A stretch of DNA of 64,000 nucleotides from Albugo candida (GCA_905220665.1 CAJNAR010000167.1:124001-188000), one strand, 5' to 3'. Positions 1-14,400 are shown, counted from the stretch's first letter. Program-made: numbers and translations. Notes: generated by a model not told the origin, from the sequence alone.

Positions 1-1750
1 GGAGGGTTTCGTTGGAAATCAAGAAGAAAATAATCACTTCCTGACTACAAATGCCCGACACAAGTGAATGATTGTAAAAGAATTGATAGCTAATCGCAGT
101 TTGAACGATACATAGCTTTCACAGCATAATTTTCATTGGCGGGCTTTGAACCCTCAGCTTGACGGTCTCGACTTCATCCGAGTTTATTTTTCACCACACA
201 TTCAAGATCACTGTCAATACAGAAGTATATGTAATCATTGTAATAAATACTGTGACAAGAGGATAATTGAAAAAAGAGGAAGAACGCTTTAACTACCATA
301 CTCAATCTTTAGACTAATTAGATTGCACGCCAAATGCAAGCAAATTCAATCATGTTTGAACTTTGTAGGCTGTACGTGTTGTGGGCCTTCTAAATGTCAA
401 AACCCTGAAAAAAGCATGCTAGTCCCAATTGGTATATCTTCCACACGAATTCATGCTGTAACGATGCATTGATTAGCTTCCGGACTACAGGCTGGTACTG
501 ACGCTCACGGAATCTCCTTCATCGATTACATGCGCTATAATTGTTCTCATTTAGTGACCTTCGCACCGCTGCACGGATGCGGCTGATAATTGTGATACCT
601 AATGCATATGGTGTATTCGTTTTCAAGAGCGCCAAGTACTTTCTCGCTATATTTGCCACTGACGCACAAGACAACGCACAGTCTTAGTGTATTTGACGGT
701 CAGGTTTACCTCTTGAAATGTATCGATCATAATTCCCATTGGATGCGAAGCATTATGGAGTCTTTTATTGTGAAGAGTGTCAAGGAATTCTACGAACGAC
801 TTATACATCTATCAGATACCCGCGTACATGCAATGTAAGACGTAATATCGGGCGAGTAGAGATTTCAGTGCTTCTGTGGTCCTTGGGGGCTAGACTAATA
901 TGCTGTCAAGAAGGCTTTGCCAAGATGTATGATCCGTCCACTTCAGTTCAGCTTAACGACATCATTAGCGCCACTTATCCTTTGAGCAATCGTATATGAA
1001 TCGTATATGACATCTTGATAGCTCAATTAGCTCGTCTTGGGGACGTCTTCGGATATCATACGCTTCATCGAATTGTTCACCACGATCGGTGAGTCCGATG
1101 ATCGGCATTATTTGCAGGTTCAGCTCACTGAATCGGATCTTGGCAAGTGATAGGGATTATGCTTGTGATACTCCAGCTCCTAGCCCGAAACTGGGCTCAT
1201 TTTAAATGATGCCTACACTTCGAATATATTAGAAATCTTTTTCTGGCTAATAGACCGTTGTTTTGTCCTGATGAACCTGGTGTGCCAGAGTTCACATCGT
1301 CTCACCTCTGCTCTGCCGGTATGCATCTAGTGATACTCCATCTGTACATGTTCACGTAGAATTCCTTGCATGTCCTGTCCCCTGCAGCGCACTCACGCGA
1401 TGCTCCTTTCCTTCCTGATAATGCTTTGACCGTCCCGTGAGAACAGTACCCGTATTGCTAAATGTGCGATTTCGTTCGGGACCTCTGTGACACGCAGTTG
1501 ATGGATGGCATCGAATTTCTCTCCGTTTTGTCCATGCGGCATCGCGATGCACAACCGTAAAACTTTTTACCTTCATTAGTGGTACACAGTACCATTAATG
1601 GTCTTTCTATCGAATCCAACCAATGTCTCTTCCTGTTGGCGAAAGGAAGCCTATCGAAGCTCGCTTGCCATATATATCAATACCGCTCTACAGCCACAAT
1701 TCTCTATACCGGAAAGCCTGAAAATCACGAATGATTGCTCTATTTCAGTA
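1..1750. other. gene-free stretch
   Basis: I see no supportable gene here. Open frames are under 90 codons, lack recognisable domains or signal peptides, and do not join through plausible short introns. No RNA gene or transposon remnant was recognised. Base composition is unremarkable. Confidence 0.5.
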
Positions 1751-1754
1751 AAGT

Positions 1755-2110
1755 CAACACTTACAATTACAATGCTCTATACACATCAAATATTTGACGC
1801 TCCATGCCGCTGAGGCTTTTTAGCTACAACTAAACTGCTCTAATGCAAAAAGCCTAGCATCCACAAATTCAAAGCTCTATATCGAGGCATGAATCGACGC
1901 TCAATTCCATCAGCATATACAATATAAGTACGTGTGCTATTGAGCATAAAGGGTAGCATCCACAAATTCAAAGATCTAAACTCAGGTCTCATATCTGACG
2001 CTCTATACCACACAGCATGGCAATTACAACTACATTACTCTAGTTATTGGGTCCAGTATCCACAAATTCAAAGCTCTAGACACAGACATGATTTTCGACG
2101 CTCCTTTCCA
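1755..2110. repeat. degenerate ~100-bp tandem repeat, at least four units
   Basis: A box close to CACAAATTCAAAGCTCTA starts at about 1762 (diverged), 1862, 1961 and 2061, so spacing is 99-100 bp. A second box, GACGCTC, recurs at 1796, 1896, 1997 and 2097 with the same spacing. Fragments of the unit (CAATGCTCTAT) continue to about 2290, reaching the promoter of the secreted gene at 2382. Units are diverged, so this is an old array. Confidence 0.75.
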
Positions 2111-2351
2111 TCAGCATAATAAATACAAGTCCATGATACAGCAACTCGATACAACTTTATCTTTTAGTATTTCATTCAACATTCCGATACAGCGCTTCTA
2201 CAAGAAAGCCTAGGTTTCATGGGTTCAATGCTCTATTCTCAAGCCCTGCAAGTACGACACAATGCTCTATGGTTTAAATTAGACAATGCTTTATGGAGCA
2301 TACAGCGCAACTCTACGCACTAATCACACGTTTCTTTCAAGTCGGAATCAT

Positions 2352-2368
2352 TCATTCTTCAATTTTCT
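2352..2368 (+). promoter_or_regulatory. oomycete core promoter (Inr + FPR)
   Basis: TCATTCTTCAATTTTCT matches the described oomycete initiator plus flanking promoter region (TCATTYY-N-CAWTTTNYY) at every position. It lies 30 nt upstream of the ATG at 2382. It supports that start over an in-frame ATG at 2286, which would lie upstream of the transcription start. Confidence 0.75.
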
Positions 2369-2381
2369 CCATTCTACTACA

Positions 2382-2978
2382 ATGCATTCCAAGTCTCTTC
2401 AGATAGCGTTCCACCTCTTCGCGCTTTATCATCAAGTGCTAGGCAGTATCATGTCTTATTACGAGCAAGACACTGTCAACGATCAGAATACCATCACCCT
2501 CTCAGCTGACAGTCCAATGACATGCACTCAACTACTTCAAGCTGGTTTCAAGAACGCAAACATGTTTACACTAGTCAATGCCAATTGGGGTGTTACATGC
2601 TACTTCAAGAATAATCCAATACCAGTGGCCTTGAAATCAATGGGCGGTGTTCAGGTGCATGTTCGCATGGATACTCCTGCGGATCCAAATTCGTGTGCGC
2701 CTGTCGGGTCACCTTGTGCGAATGACGAATGTTGCGGTTCCAGTCAATGTAGTGGATTCAGCAACAAGTGTAACGCACCAGCTTCTGTCTTGGTTGACGT
2801 AGACTTTGGTGGAGAATGGTACAACAGGGTCCAGGTTCCCGACTCAGATACTTGTCGAAATACCTGCAATGCAGACCAACAGTGTTTCTATCACACATAT
2901 TACCAGAATTTCTGCTATCTGAAGAACGACATAACAAACGCCACTAGTAGCGGTGGCAGATATTCTTGGTTCAAGTAG
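2382..2978 (+). CDS. small secreted cysteine-rich protein with PAN/Apple-like C-terminus
   Basis: 198 residues, one exon. Residues 1 to about 22 form a hydrophobic signal peptide, so secretion is expected. Residues 105-130 hold a compact cysteine cluster (C-x6-C-x4-CC-x4-C-x6-C), similar to small disulphide-knot modules. Residues about 139-198 resemble a PAN/Apple fold, with cysteines at 158, 162, 168 and 178 and the pattern C-x5-CF-x8-C. PAN/Apple modules bind carbohydrate or protein and are common in oomycete secreted proteins; the ligand here is unknown. The start follows the core promoter at 2352. The gene stands alone in a repeat-rich, gene-poor setting, as effector candidates often do. 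I am sure it is coding, less sure of the PAN assignment. Confidence 0.8.
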   Translation: MHSKSLQIAFHLFALYHQVLGSIMSYYEQDTVNDQNTITLSADSPMTCTQLLQAGFKNANMFTLVNANWGVTCYFKNNPIPVALKSMGGVQVHVRMDTPADPNSCAPVGSPCANDECCGSSQCSGFSNKCNAPASVLVDVDFGGEWYNRVQVPDSDTCRNTCNADQQCFYHTYYQNFCYLKNDITNATSSGGRYSWFK

Positions 2979-5900
2979 GGGCACCCTAAAGGCTCCATTT
3001 TTTGTTTTGTAGTTGTGCAATTGTGTAATTGAATGTCATTTCCGTCTTTTGTTTCTGAAGTTGTCTGGAGTATTAGGACTCGATGTAAAGCAGGTTATGT
3101 TTCATACAACGCTCATTGGCGTATCTAAGTAGTAGTGCACGAATGTCTAGTATTTGGTCAGAAGATCAACTACACATTACACTCATTACATAGTGATAAT
3201 ATAGTGAGCCAACCGCATTGACTGTATGCTAGAAAGAATGCTTTCAAATGAACGCACGTAACTAATGACATTGTTTGACACGAAGTTGTCTCCAGTATGT
3301 AGTCTTAACTTGTATAGTACCACTAAAGTTGCTCAGGTTGTTGGTCCAATTCCTATAAGAAGTAGCTGTTGTACACAGGGATGGATCTGATTCTGCATGA
3401 GAAATCCACTGTTTTCTGGCTAGAACATGAGGCTTATTCTATTTCATCCAAGCTTGGTCGTTAGTGAGATAAGATCCACTCAAGTATACACTCATGCATA
3501 CACCCCAAGATATCAGAGGTACTTGCTCGGCCGATGGATGCTTAATTCGACACCATCATCATTTGCATCAATCGAACGACAAATGGAATTTGGCACACGT
3601 CACACGCATCGTGTGACAGACGCGAGTCGATGAATAAGTAACCCGTGGCTGAATCCTTCCTACTGTCGTTAGTCTCTCCTCTACCTGATTGAAATTCAGG
3701 TTCACGAGGACCGATGTCGCGAAAGGTGGCAAGGATGTGTTTGCTCCTACTTTGAATGTATTTTCGAGTTGCAAAGTGTGCAGGATATAAATCAGCTCAA
3801 GAGAGAATATTTCGAGGAATTGCTAATATTATTCCGAAACATTACCGAGTCTATGACGAAGGAGTATGAATAAGGTTAGCAATGCATCTTACACCCTGCT
3901 CTGACTCATGTGATGCAAAGTAGGCCAAAGTTCCGAGATGTAAAATCAAGAAAGTCGTATTAAGCAAGGATTACAAGTGACCAGATCAAACTTGTTCAGA
4001 GCATGGTGCGTCTAATGACTGATGAAATCGTGCTTGTCTTCTTTCGCACACCGCAGTGAGAACACCAATGCCTTTCTTAAAGACAGCGGTCAACTCTCGC
4101 TTTCCTGAACTTCATTTAATACAGTAGCATGAGAACGCAACGGTTGTGGAGCTTGCGCAGTCGTACTTTTGTCGATCGGAGATATTTGAGCATAGTACTA
4201 GGTCGTGCAATCAAGTATTTCAATGAGAGATCAAAAGCTGGATCGGAACTTCAAGGAAGTATATGACGATCCGTTCTCAATTCCCAAAGAACGTCGGCGG
4301 AGTAATTTGTTATTATGTACGCCATTTTACCAGTATGATTGCGGCCATTTGGGTATGCTTGCTAGTTTGTTGCCATCGTATGCGTCTGCACCCTTCGTCA
4401 GAAACTCCTTGTAGTGGAATAACCGCCGCATCGAACAATTTAGCACATATTTCGAATGTACTCGCGTTCATTCAAAGTGAAATTTTCTATCAAATTTCAT
4501 TGCCGGGTTGAAGTTTGATACTTTAAGGAAACGAGAAAAACTGTCGAGTGTGCTGGTAATCATAGCCAGACATTCCAGCTACTCGGTCATCTAAATATCT
4601 TCCTCACGGGGCCGGTCAATTTAAGAATTTTGGCCCGTTGGCTTGATACTTATATGATACAGCTTTTTTAGCGCGTTTCGGTAGAATCGGAGATGTAATT
4701 TAATACAAACTGCCACTTGCAATGCTGAAAGTTACCAATCAGCATATTCCTTCTCTTGTTCAGGTTTACAAATGCAGAATAAGCTATTTCCAGGATAATG
4801 AGCTTGCGCGATCAGTTCTTAGCTGAGTGCTGGGACTATCTCAGGTTCTAACATCTCACAGAGCCTGTGGAAGTTCTATTAGTCGATGAATTATCTACAG
4901 CGAAGAGATGAGATAGGCAAAATCAGAATCTCACACGGAAACGGCCTCGAGGTGACAAGGACTCATATGCAAAGGTGAAACCCGCTTATGTAAGAAGTAA
5001 ATGCTCCGAACGAGTAAATTTCTGCAGAAAGAAGACGAGTAATAGCTCATCTGTCTAAACGTGAGAAATCATTTAATTTGATCCTGGGGCCTCGCCATAT
5101 GACAGAGTCCATTGAGCGGCAGAACAGAAACATGTTGGGTCTAGCGATATATTTACAGTCACAAAAGAGACGACGCAAACACAACAACGCTGGTGTCATC
5201 TACTGCGTGTGTCATTTGTATAGAAGGATATCAATGCCTTCACGGCTCTTGTTCTACCGCCGTCGAAGCACTGCAAGTCACTATACGCAAAATAGATCAA
5301 GTTGATCGTCTCGCAATATTGCTATCGCCATCTTGGCTGCTGACTTTGCAATTGACTACAAGGGAGCACGCGTAGTAGGACATATGTTCGCTCAAGAAAC
5401 TTGTGTGCCAATGTGAAGCCGAGTATGAGCTCCATAAATATCCTGCTGGTATCGTTCCGATTCTCGGTACAAAAGAACATGCAAGAAGTCGACGAGGCTA
5501 GGGAGGGATATCATGGTCCGCTTGAAGTTCTCAGTTTAGCGCGACAGTTGTTTCACGAACAAGTTCGTTCTAATAGATGGGAAGAACTGAGCACCGATGC
5601 GGATACCTTCACGATTGTGAAATTACATCAGGCGATCTGCGTCCCAATTAAACGACACTACGAGTATACTGATGCATGACATAAGCAAGTGCCAGAGGTA
5701 CAATTGTCGCCGAACGGACTCGGAACGGGTCAAGTCAGCTTGTTGGTGGAAGCACATTGAGTACAATCAATTTCGAACAAGAACATTTTAGCACATGGAA
5801 TTGAGGCTGTCGCCAATCAATATGGTACCAACAATCCGCGAGCGATAATCACGACTGACAGGTACTGGCATACAATTAGCATGTTGAGAGATTCTGTATA

Positions 5901-6601
5901 CAGGATGAAGGGCAATAGTAGCAGCTGGCTATACTCAAACCATCCCATTCAATACGACATGGTAGAAGAAACATCCGACTTTGTTTCTAAACGTAAACGT
6001 AAATGGCGTAACCCTTTCGTAACGTCGAGGCGCCTATTTTTTCACCTGTAATGGTTCAAGTGCATCAGGTATCGTCTATTGCTCAGCAATGTAGAGATCA
6101 CAAGATGGGTTCGTTTCCGCATCTCATTTGATGACGTCAATACAACTCATTCCTTGAATTGTCCCAAAATTTATACATGGGCTTACCCGAGTCTTCGCTA
6201 TTAGCGGGATCAAGTCACTCAAGCTTTATAAACCATTTTAAGCGCATGTGATTCGTTTCAAGCCGGCTGGCTTGGATATGTTCCATGCATCAGTTATCTT
6301 ATGAGCAAATAGTCGCAGTAGGAGATTCTATAATGCACGTCATTGCTCCAAAACATCAAAGAAACCAATGCTTTGCTATGAGGCGATATGATGATGTGTA
6401 TCATTTCCAAAAGACTATACCATGGTGCGATTGAAGATCGAGGCAGCCACCCATATATACCGACATGTTATAAAAGCGCTTTCTGAGGTGTTCGAACGTG
6501 CGGTAGATAAGAATTAAAATGCTGACCAATGCAGTTGCTGATGAAACGTAGAGATCGCGCCTGAGAATACTTAAGGTTGATGGATCATACGCTTCATCTT
6601 A
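2979..6601. other. gene-free stretch
   Basis: About 3.6 kb with only short open frames on both strands, none with a domain, signal peptide or convincing splice partner. No repeat structure stood out. Confidence 0.5.
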
Positions 6602-7433
<832 letters not shown>

Positions 7434-7693
7434 TTTCGAGGTAATGATCAAATCGAGTAATGAAACGCAGGAGTGACAACTTTCAACTTGCAATAAAATT
7501 CATTGAGGTTTGTACCAGTAAACGGGAACTTCCATGATATCTGTAATTGGAAGAGAAGGACTCGGTCTAAAGTACAATTACAAGAAGAAAATGGTTCTCA
7601 ACAGTGAATAAACACCTTTGTTTACCACGAAAAGACAACACTCAAAAACATACGCGTTAAAAACCTTATTTTTTTCGCTAGTACGTGTCTTGT

Positions 7694-8284
7694 TCAGTGT
7701 TTGGGCTTGAGGGAGGTGGATTCGTGTATTTGGGTCCCTACCCAATTTCCGTAGGTGAGTTTTCCTAATGATCGATTACTCGAATATAGTGCTGAAGGCA
7801 CAATGGGTATTTTCACAATTCCACAGCTTCGTATTCCCGTCGGTCCCGTCAGACATGCTACATTATCTTCAAGAAAACAAGTCTCATTTGTTTGTTCACA
7901 TATTCCCAGGGCCTGGGGCTCAGGGCATTTCCCCTCACGATTTCCGGCACATATTTCATTTGCATCTACGTAAGCAACAAATGTACCCACACCTACAACG
8001 CTAACTGGTATGCATTCCCGGTGCGATTCGCACAAGGTTAGAGCCAAAGTTTTTGCATCGGGTCGAGCAGGAGCTGGAGTTGCACCTCCTGAATTACCTC
8101 TGGAATCACCTCTGAAACCACCTCCAATACCTCCTCTACCTCCATTATCTCGAGAACCACCCCCATAATCACCTTGACTACCACGATGAGAAGACACAGG
8201 AGTTTCAGTGTTGCTGTAGACGTCCACATACTCATTGCGCGCAACAGCAACAGCGGCTATACAAATAATCAACTGAATTCGCAT
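7694..8284 (-). CDS. secreted glycine-rich cysteine protein (family member A)
   Basis: 196 residues, one exon, starting at the ATG at 8284. Residues 1 to about 16 (MRIQLIICIAAVAVAR) are a signal peptide nearly shared with the proteins at 18382 and 52805. A glycine-rich segment (about residues 35-65) follows. Then comes a cysteine module: C-x5-C-IPVSV-x3-VGTF, then EIC-x-G-x4-GKCPEPQALG. The module aligns well with 18382-19422. No known enzyme or binding domain is recognised, so function is unknown; a secreted, possibly host-interacting role is inference. An initiator-like site lies at 8336-8348 and the shared upstream promoter box at 8385-8433. A longer in-frame start at 8482 would lie upstream of that initiator and is less likely. 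It is followed by the SDHB pseudogene on the same strand. Confidence 0.8.
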   Translation of the reverse strand: MRIQLIICIAAVAVARNEYVDVYSNTETPVSSHRGSQGDYGGGSRDNGGRGGIGGGFRGDSRGNSGGATPAPARPDAKTLALTLCESHRECIPVSVVGVGTFVAYVDANEICAGNREGKCPEPQALGICEQTNETCFLEDNVACLTGPTGIRSCGIVKIPIVPSALYSSNRSLGKLTYGNWVGTQIHESTSLKPKH

Positions 8285-8335
8285 GATAGTCAGTCGCACC
8301 CTTGACTGTTGATGATGAAGCTTCCTTGTTTGGTT

Positions 8336-8348
8336 TGTTGCAAATGAG
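8336..8348 (-). promoter_or_regulatory. initiator-like site of secreted gene A
   Basis: On the minus strand CTCATTTGCAACA matches the first part of the oomycete initiator (TCATTYYNCA). It lies about 60 nt upstream of the ATG at 8284. The leader also carries CAACAGTCAA (8302-8311), present at the same relative place in the two sister genes. Confidence 0.5.
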
Positions 8349-8384
8349 TTAAGTTTTAGCTGATTAGAAATGGTAATGCCGCTC

Positions 8385-8433
8385 TTACTATTTGAAAAAA
8401 GTTGATCTGCATAGAGAGCGAGAAAAAACACGG
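8385..8433 (-). promoter_or_regulatory. shared upstream promoter box (copy A)
   Basis: Minus-strand order: TTTTTTCTCG, CTCTATGCA, AACTTTTTTCAAA and GAGCG. The same succession occurs at 18229-18283 and, more diverged, at 53091-53145. In all three cases it sits just upstream of the initiator of a gene with the same signal peptide. Confidence 0.6.
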
Positions 8434-8439
8434 CTGAAA

Positions 8440-11400
8440 AAGCCCAAATTTTACTATTCAACCATTTTACTTCTATACGCATGCTTTTCTTCAGAAATGC
8501 TACATTATCATGTACACACCGCTCCTACAAGATTTCCGGCGCTGTGCAATGGAATGTGCGAATACAATGATAATGAAAACATGCGTTCGACGAACCATAA
8601 TAAATGCGGCAGGTTTATTTGCACAGCCATACCATCCGTTCCTAGAATTTAGTAAAGGAACCGCTTATATCGCAGTGTACTTTACTTCAGGGCACAGCCT
8701 TTCTGAAGTTGTAATTTACCAGGTCTCCATTCGAAACGATCTGGGTTACATACATTGTCGCAAGTAATAAGTTTAGTAAACATTGCAGGAAAAAGAACAT
8801 GATCTCATTGCTCATGTTTTTGAGCTGCAGTGACCAACTCTTAGAGTCGATATGAGTGAAAAGTAGTTTTGGCTATCGTTGATAGGGAAGGTATTACAGT
8901 CAATGCACACAGAAACCGTCTTGAATTCAGATACTTGCTGCGCGGATTTGCTTCCACCGAAGTTCTAGAGCTGAACATCGGCTCTAGGCGCACTTTGAGA
9001 CCTTCGCCGATGCATTTGGGGCCTAAAACAGGAGCATAATAAAGAGGGTAAATCTCCAGCAGAATGCCACATAATTCTCATCATCGCTCACTTCGACCAA
9101 TATATTCATGTGTTCTTCAAACAACCACTATTATCGTATTCCTCTATTTTAGGAAGGTAGTGTCGACAGTTGTAGCTCGAGCGGAATGAACTGACCAAGA
9201 ACCACGCATACTCCGCTCAGTCGGAACAGGGTGAATTCCTGAGGGTCCTCGCACGATACGGTTCACTTGACGCCAGCATTTGACTTCTGCTATGTGAGCT
9301 CCATGCTGGAGGACATGCCGTGGCCAATAATCCAACCGTGCACTAGTGTGCATCCATGTGTGTCGCATTCTTACTCAGTAAGAGTCACACCATCCCACTA
9401 CAACATCAACTTGAGCATCCCTCGTAGCCTCAAGTTGCTAATCATCGCAATCTTAGAGCCAGATGCTCGACATAATCGATCTATGCTCTTTTTGCATTCT
9501 TTTGAGCATTCAAGTCGCCTCCCCCCGATGCTGTCCTTGAGTAGCAGTACGTGGTCATACGAGCAGCACGACCTTTTCTTTTTGTCATTGTTTCCTGCAC
9601 GAACTCGCAACGTCTTGCATGGGCACAACAATATGCACTCAGGACGTGAAGTCGATATAATTGTCTTTACTTCATTGACCGCTGTCAGCTGTTCTTTTGA
9701 CTACCGATTTTTCACAGTTAAGTCAACATCTGATCGGTGAATGGGTAGAATGCTCATCTACCAGCTATGATGTTGTAATCGAATTATAATAAGTATTACA
9801 GTCTGCTCGTATTGAATTGTACGACAAAATGGGATGATATAAACGGCGAGTTATTGCTATGTCACGCTCGTGTAGTAGTAGCAAAGGCAGCACCGAAAAC
9901 GATCCATTAGCTTTCTCAGCATAGTATTTTGCATAACGGGTATTTCGTCGAAGTGAAGGAAGAAAACATACAAAAAAAATGCTGTAATTTGAAAACTGAT
10001 AATTCGATCATTTCTTAATGGTTGTGCGCTTACTTGCGGACTACTTTGACTTTGGAAGCTCTTGTTCTCTATAGAAGCAAGCATCACACGCATTATAATC
10101 GCTATTTGCTGGATCTTGAATAATCAAGATGAATGACTCGCTCATTATGCACTTGTCACTTTTATTCCTATAAAGATACGTATGCTGCTTCTCCGCCATC
10201 AGTACCAAATCTTGTATGTCGACGAGATGTGGGATTACGATGCGGTGGAGAGCGAAATCTAAATCCCCAAAGTAGTCAACTGCTTCAGCTCATAAATGTG
10301 ATGATGCCTCCACCGTCTTCGCACAAGTAACTTTTCGTCTTTATGGACCAATTTTAGTAATATGGCTGGAATTATTGCGTTCACACACCAATATGAATAC
10401 ACGAAACAACAATTTTGGCTCGTAGTTGCTTTGATTAGATCATGGTTCAATTTTCTATAGCAAGATGAAGGCTATGTCAAGTTGTGATCGAAGTAAGATA
10501 CCTATATCGAGCTAGAATTCGAAACGAACCTCAGGCAGTCGTCAAATGTCTGGAGAACAACAGATTGCTGCTAGTGCCCACCCATACATGTGGATGAACG
10601 ACTCCGCATGGGCTTAATACGTCCCACCATTTCGGTCGTACTTCACTCACTGAGACGCGCTCCTGCACTCTTTAAATTAGTGAATTAGAAGATCTTGACC
10701 ATTACGCTCCATGGTCGAAATTGCTCCATAAGAGGCACCGGATACAACTTAAAAGATTTGGCTTTATGAGAATCGTTCTCTTGAAAGCTTGGCCCCGAGG
10801 ATGGCCACCGGAAGGCTATCCATCATCCTGAAATGATCATCAAGAGCTTCGACTCCTGGTGATCGAACAACTATTCATTTAGGCTTTAGAATTCTAGATT
10901 GCCGTGATTTTTCACAATGATAGTAAATATTCTCTCTTTATATTTGCGGGTTAATGTCTCTAAAGTAATCCGAAATGCGACTTCAGAATTTGGCAATGGC
11001 GCTGCTGGCACCAATTTAGCGATTAGGAATGCACAGGCTGGATTTTCTCGTCGCTATAAAGTTGTATTAGCATTCATATCAGAGGCTACACGTTTCGCGA
11101 TCTTCACGCAAAATTTATCTCTCGCCCGAGCATATCTCTTGCGCAGAGACTCTTGTGGTTTGATTAGTTCGATCAAAGTCGAATTGTTTCCCGCTTCGAT
11201 CGTTGCACTGCCCTTCCCACTTGCTGTGACGAGTAGTGGTACGATTGCCGTCACTAATGCGCACAATCTTAAACCGCCTAACAAGGAATACTGTCGACGT
11301 CGTCACACAGAGGTGCTGATGAATCACTCGAATCATGTTACTTAATGTCTAGTAAAGCATGGGAGTTGTCGCATCAGAGCCTGCTCAGAAATGTCGTCGA

Positions 11401-14400
11401 CCTGGCCACTCCTTTGACAAGGAAAAGATTCGGGTACGTAGCGGGCAAATTGAAAAATTGTCACATTGACCAACTGGTAGAAGGCTTAGTGCGAGCTATG
11501 CATAACCATCGATCAATAAAAGCAACTATGCGGGACATAACTTGTAATTGCGCTTTCGAATTTACAAACGCATGACTCAGATTGAATGAGCTATGGCGAG
11601 TGATCATAATGTTGTCCATGAGCTTCATCAGGATGTGCTTTTGTAGCGAGAAAAGGAAACTTGGATTCAATTGCTTTTGTCCAAGCTTGATAAATTGAAT
11701 ATTTACATACGCTTTCTGTACTTAGTGGAGGCCTTACCATCTTTCAAGCCACCTCTTTCGGCACAGAGCTACACGAGCTGCACAGCTATTTCAACACTTG
11801 CAGCTCTACAACAGCGACGTAATTCTTATGACTGATCGCTCATAGACATTTTTCTCTCACCTTCTGAATAGTAATTGTGGGAGTATCGCCGCACCGCGGT
11901 ACCTCCCAAAGGACGAGACCAAGTTATCATCACGGGTGATGGACAGATAGTTTACATGGCATCTACTCAGATTGAGCCTCTAATTGTGGAAGGCGGTCAT
12001 CTCTAAGTTAATCTCGAATTATATAGACATAGGTATATACATCCTTTATAACGGCGAAACTTTCGTCGTCTTCTGATCTAATATCCCGCGGGATGCCATA
12101 CTGATAGCTGATTATGAATATCAGCAGACTGCTGCAAGGATGTTGCGCTACCGCTGAGGATTTAGAACGCATTGCTGCAAGATTGCAGTTTGCCTTGAAT
12201 TTGGCCAAAATGGTCGGGATTTCTTAGATGTTGCTCGATACTGACACTGGACGAGTCACAATCGAATGAAGACAGTAACATTAGAGATGCTGCAAATTGT
12301 CTGATACTCCCGGCAAGAAAATTCATCAACGCAGATATCGAACTCACGTCTGCTTATGCCGGTTAGGTTAGCGCTACTGAATCATCGAATTATAAGCTAC
12401 AAAAGTATATTTTCTGTACTATCAGCGCCAGGAGGCAAATCAGTGATATTACCGAGAATACAATGCATAAAAGCACCAAACGGGTAGGTCACTCGATCTT
12501 AGTAGTAGACGATTCACTGGATTATTTGACACATAAGCCTGTGAACAGCACGCCGTACATTACAAAGATTTTGAAAGAGGCGTTTTGACCTACTTCAGAG
12601 TCCAATTCCGGTTCGGTAGATCTTCGTTTGAGCCGCAAGGATTAAGTATGATAATCTATTGCACGTCCTAGCTCGTTTGTTGTTTTCATTATCCAGATAG
12701 TACGCATATAAAATGAAAAAGTAGACATTTACTGACCAAGAAGCAATATCGTTCCGATCAAATGAATATTTTGTGTGATCCAAGCAGCTATATCCAAATC
12801 GAATGCGACTACTCTCGATATTCTCAATGAGGAGTGGCTGCGTCAAATGAACTCCATAGTGCGGATTAAATGTACAAGGTGACAGGAGAAGACGAAGATC
12901 AAACATGTGAAGCTTTATAATTAAGTTGGGACACGATGCATGATGAATTTAGTCAGAAAAATGGTTCTTAGAAAACTTGACTCGATCACAGTATTTGCGT
13001 AATATAACGTGATTTCATTGAGACGGGATTTTCAAGCGCAACACTTCACATGGTGATGGCAACCTCGAACTATTTTGTTTTCTACAGCCCCTGCTCAGAG
13101 CTCGGGTTCATGTTCTGCTGAATTTGTCAACCATCTGATCGATTCTCGATGATTATAACCACATTGCAATACCTCGCCTTCAGATGTGTCAACTTACTTA
13201 ATTCCATTTTTGGTATAAAGCTGAGGCTTATCTATAGGATACTTTGGGAAGCACAAACTTTAGTATATGTGGGAGAAGGTTTGACCATCGCGGAACCATA
13301 TTGCAAGCGGAAGTTTCGCTCATAGAACACAGTCAGCTGATTTTGATGCACAAAGCCATGATGACAAATAAAATCTGCATGCGCGTACGACATTTCTAGT
13401 TCGCACCTACTCTATGTGAACCAGTTCATGATTGGAACAGTTTGACGAACAGGCAGGACTGACTGCGGCCGAGTCTTTCAAGTGATTATAGAAGCACATA
13501 CATTGGCAGTGAGCCTAGTATCAGCTTGTATATTCCCTACCAAACGTAATTATGTTCACAGCACCGAGAAGAATAAATTATACGCCAGTCGAGAAATTGA
13601 AGGAATGGACAAAGTACTCACCGACAACCCGAAACAAAATTCAGGGTCATACATGCTTCATGACTTGTAAGTAGGACTGTGTACCTCACAGCTGATTTGG
13701 GCAATTTCTCCGCGTCAATTCCATGTGAACACCCTATTATGGTTTATAAGGAACCCATGCTGCTGCTTCTGTATGCTTGATAAAACTGATAGGATCGATG
13801 CCATCATACTTGCCCATGTTTCGACGCTACAAACTTGGAGATGAGATATTTTAGAGAGAGGTGAAACTGATCATCAAAGAGACGTAAGAAATGAGGTCAG
13901 GCTTCTAATCAATTCGATTGTTTAGGGCCTCATCTCAATCAAATCATGTTGGAAATTACGCCATATTGATGAGCTGATTAATGTATTGGATTCGCCTCAT
14001 GTATACCGACACAAAGGCGCTGTTGATGAGCAATGGAAATCTTTCACCATCTGTTACACCACACATTTTGGTGAGCTAAGGCCATTCTCTTTCAGCAAGG
14101 AAGAGCGAGCGTATTGCTTATAAATATCGAAAAGAGTTCCGACAACTCATCTAACTTCAGTGCGGCGAATCTGGTGTCACACTCTCGTTGTATCCAACCA
14201 TGCCACGTACTCTAACACAATTGGGCTGAAAACAATGGGTCAAGTATTTGAGAAATTTGTTCAGCCAGACGAAATTTTACTCGATGGTATTCTCAGTATG
14301 CACTGCTCCTGGCTGACTACTGGTTGCGTAGACGATGATTATATCACGTCTGGGGCACTACATTTTGCATGTGAATATAGTAGTATTATGAATACTCGAC

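Noticed and set aside
9267..9740. 157-codon plus-strand frame in the gene-free spacer
   Set aside because: No domain, no signal peptide, biased by low-complexity Ser/Leu codons, and no promoter match near the ATG.
11054..11284. Minus-strand 76-codon frame with a signal-peptide-like start
   Set aside because: The frame begins at TTG, has a stop shortly upstream and no in-frame ATG or convincing upstream exon. It might be a relic of a secreted gene but cannot be supported.
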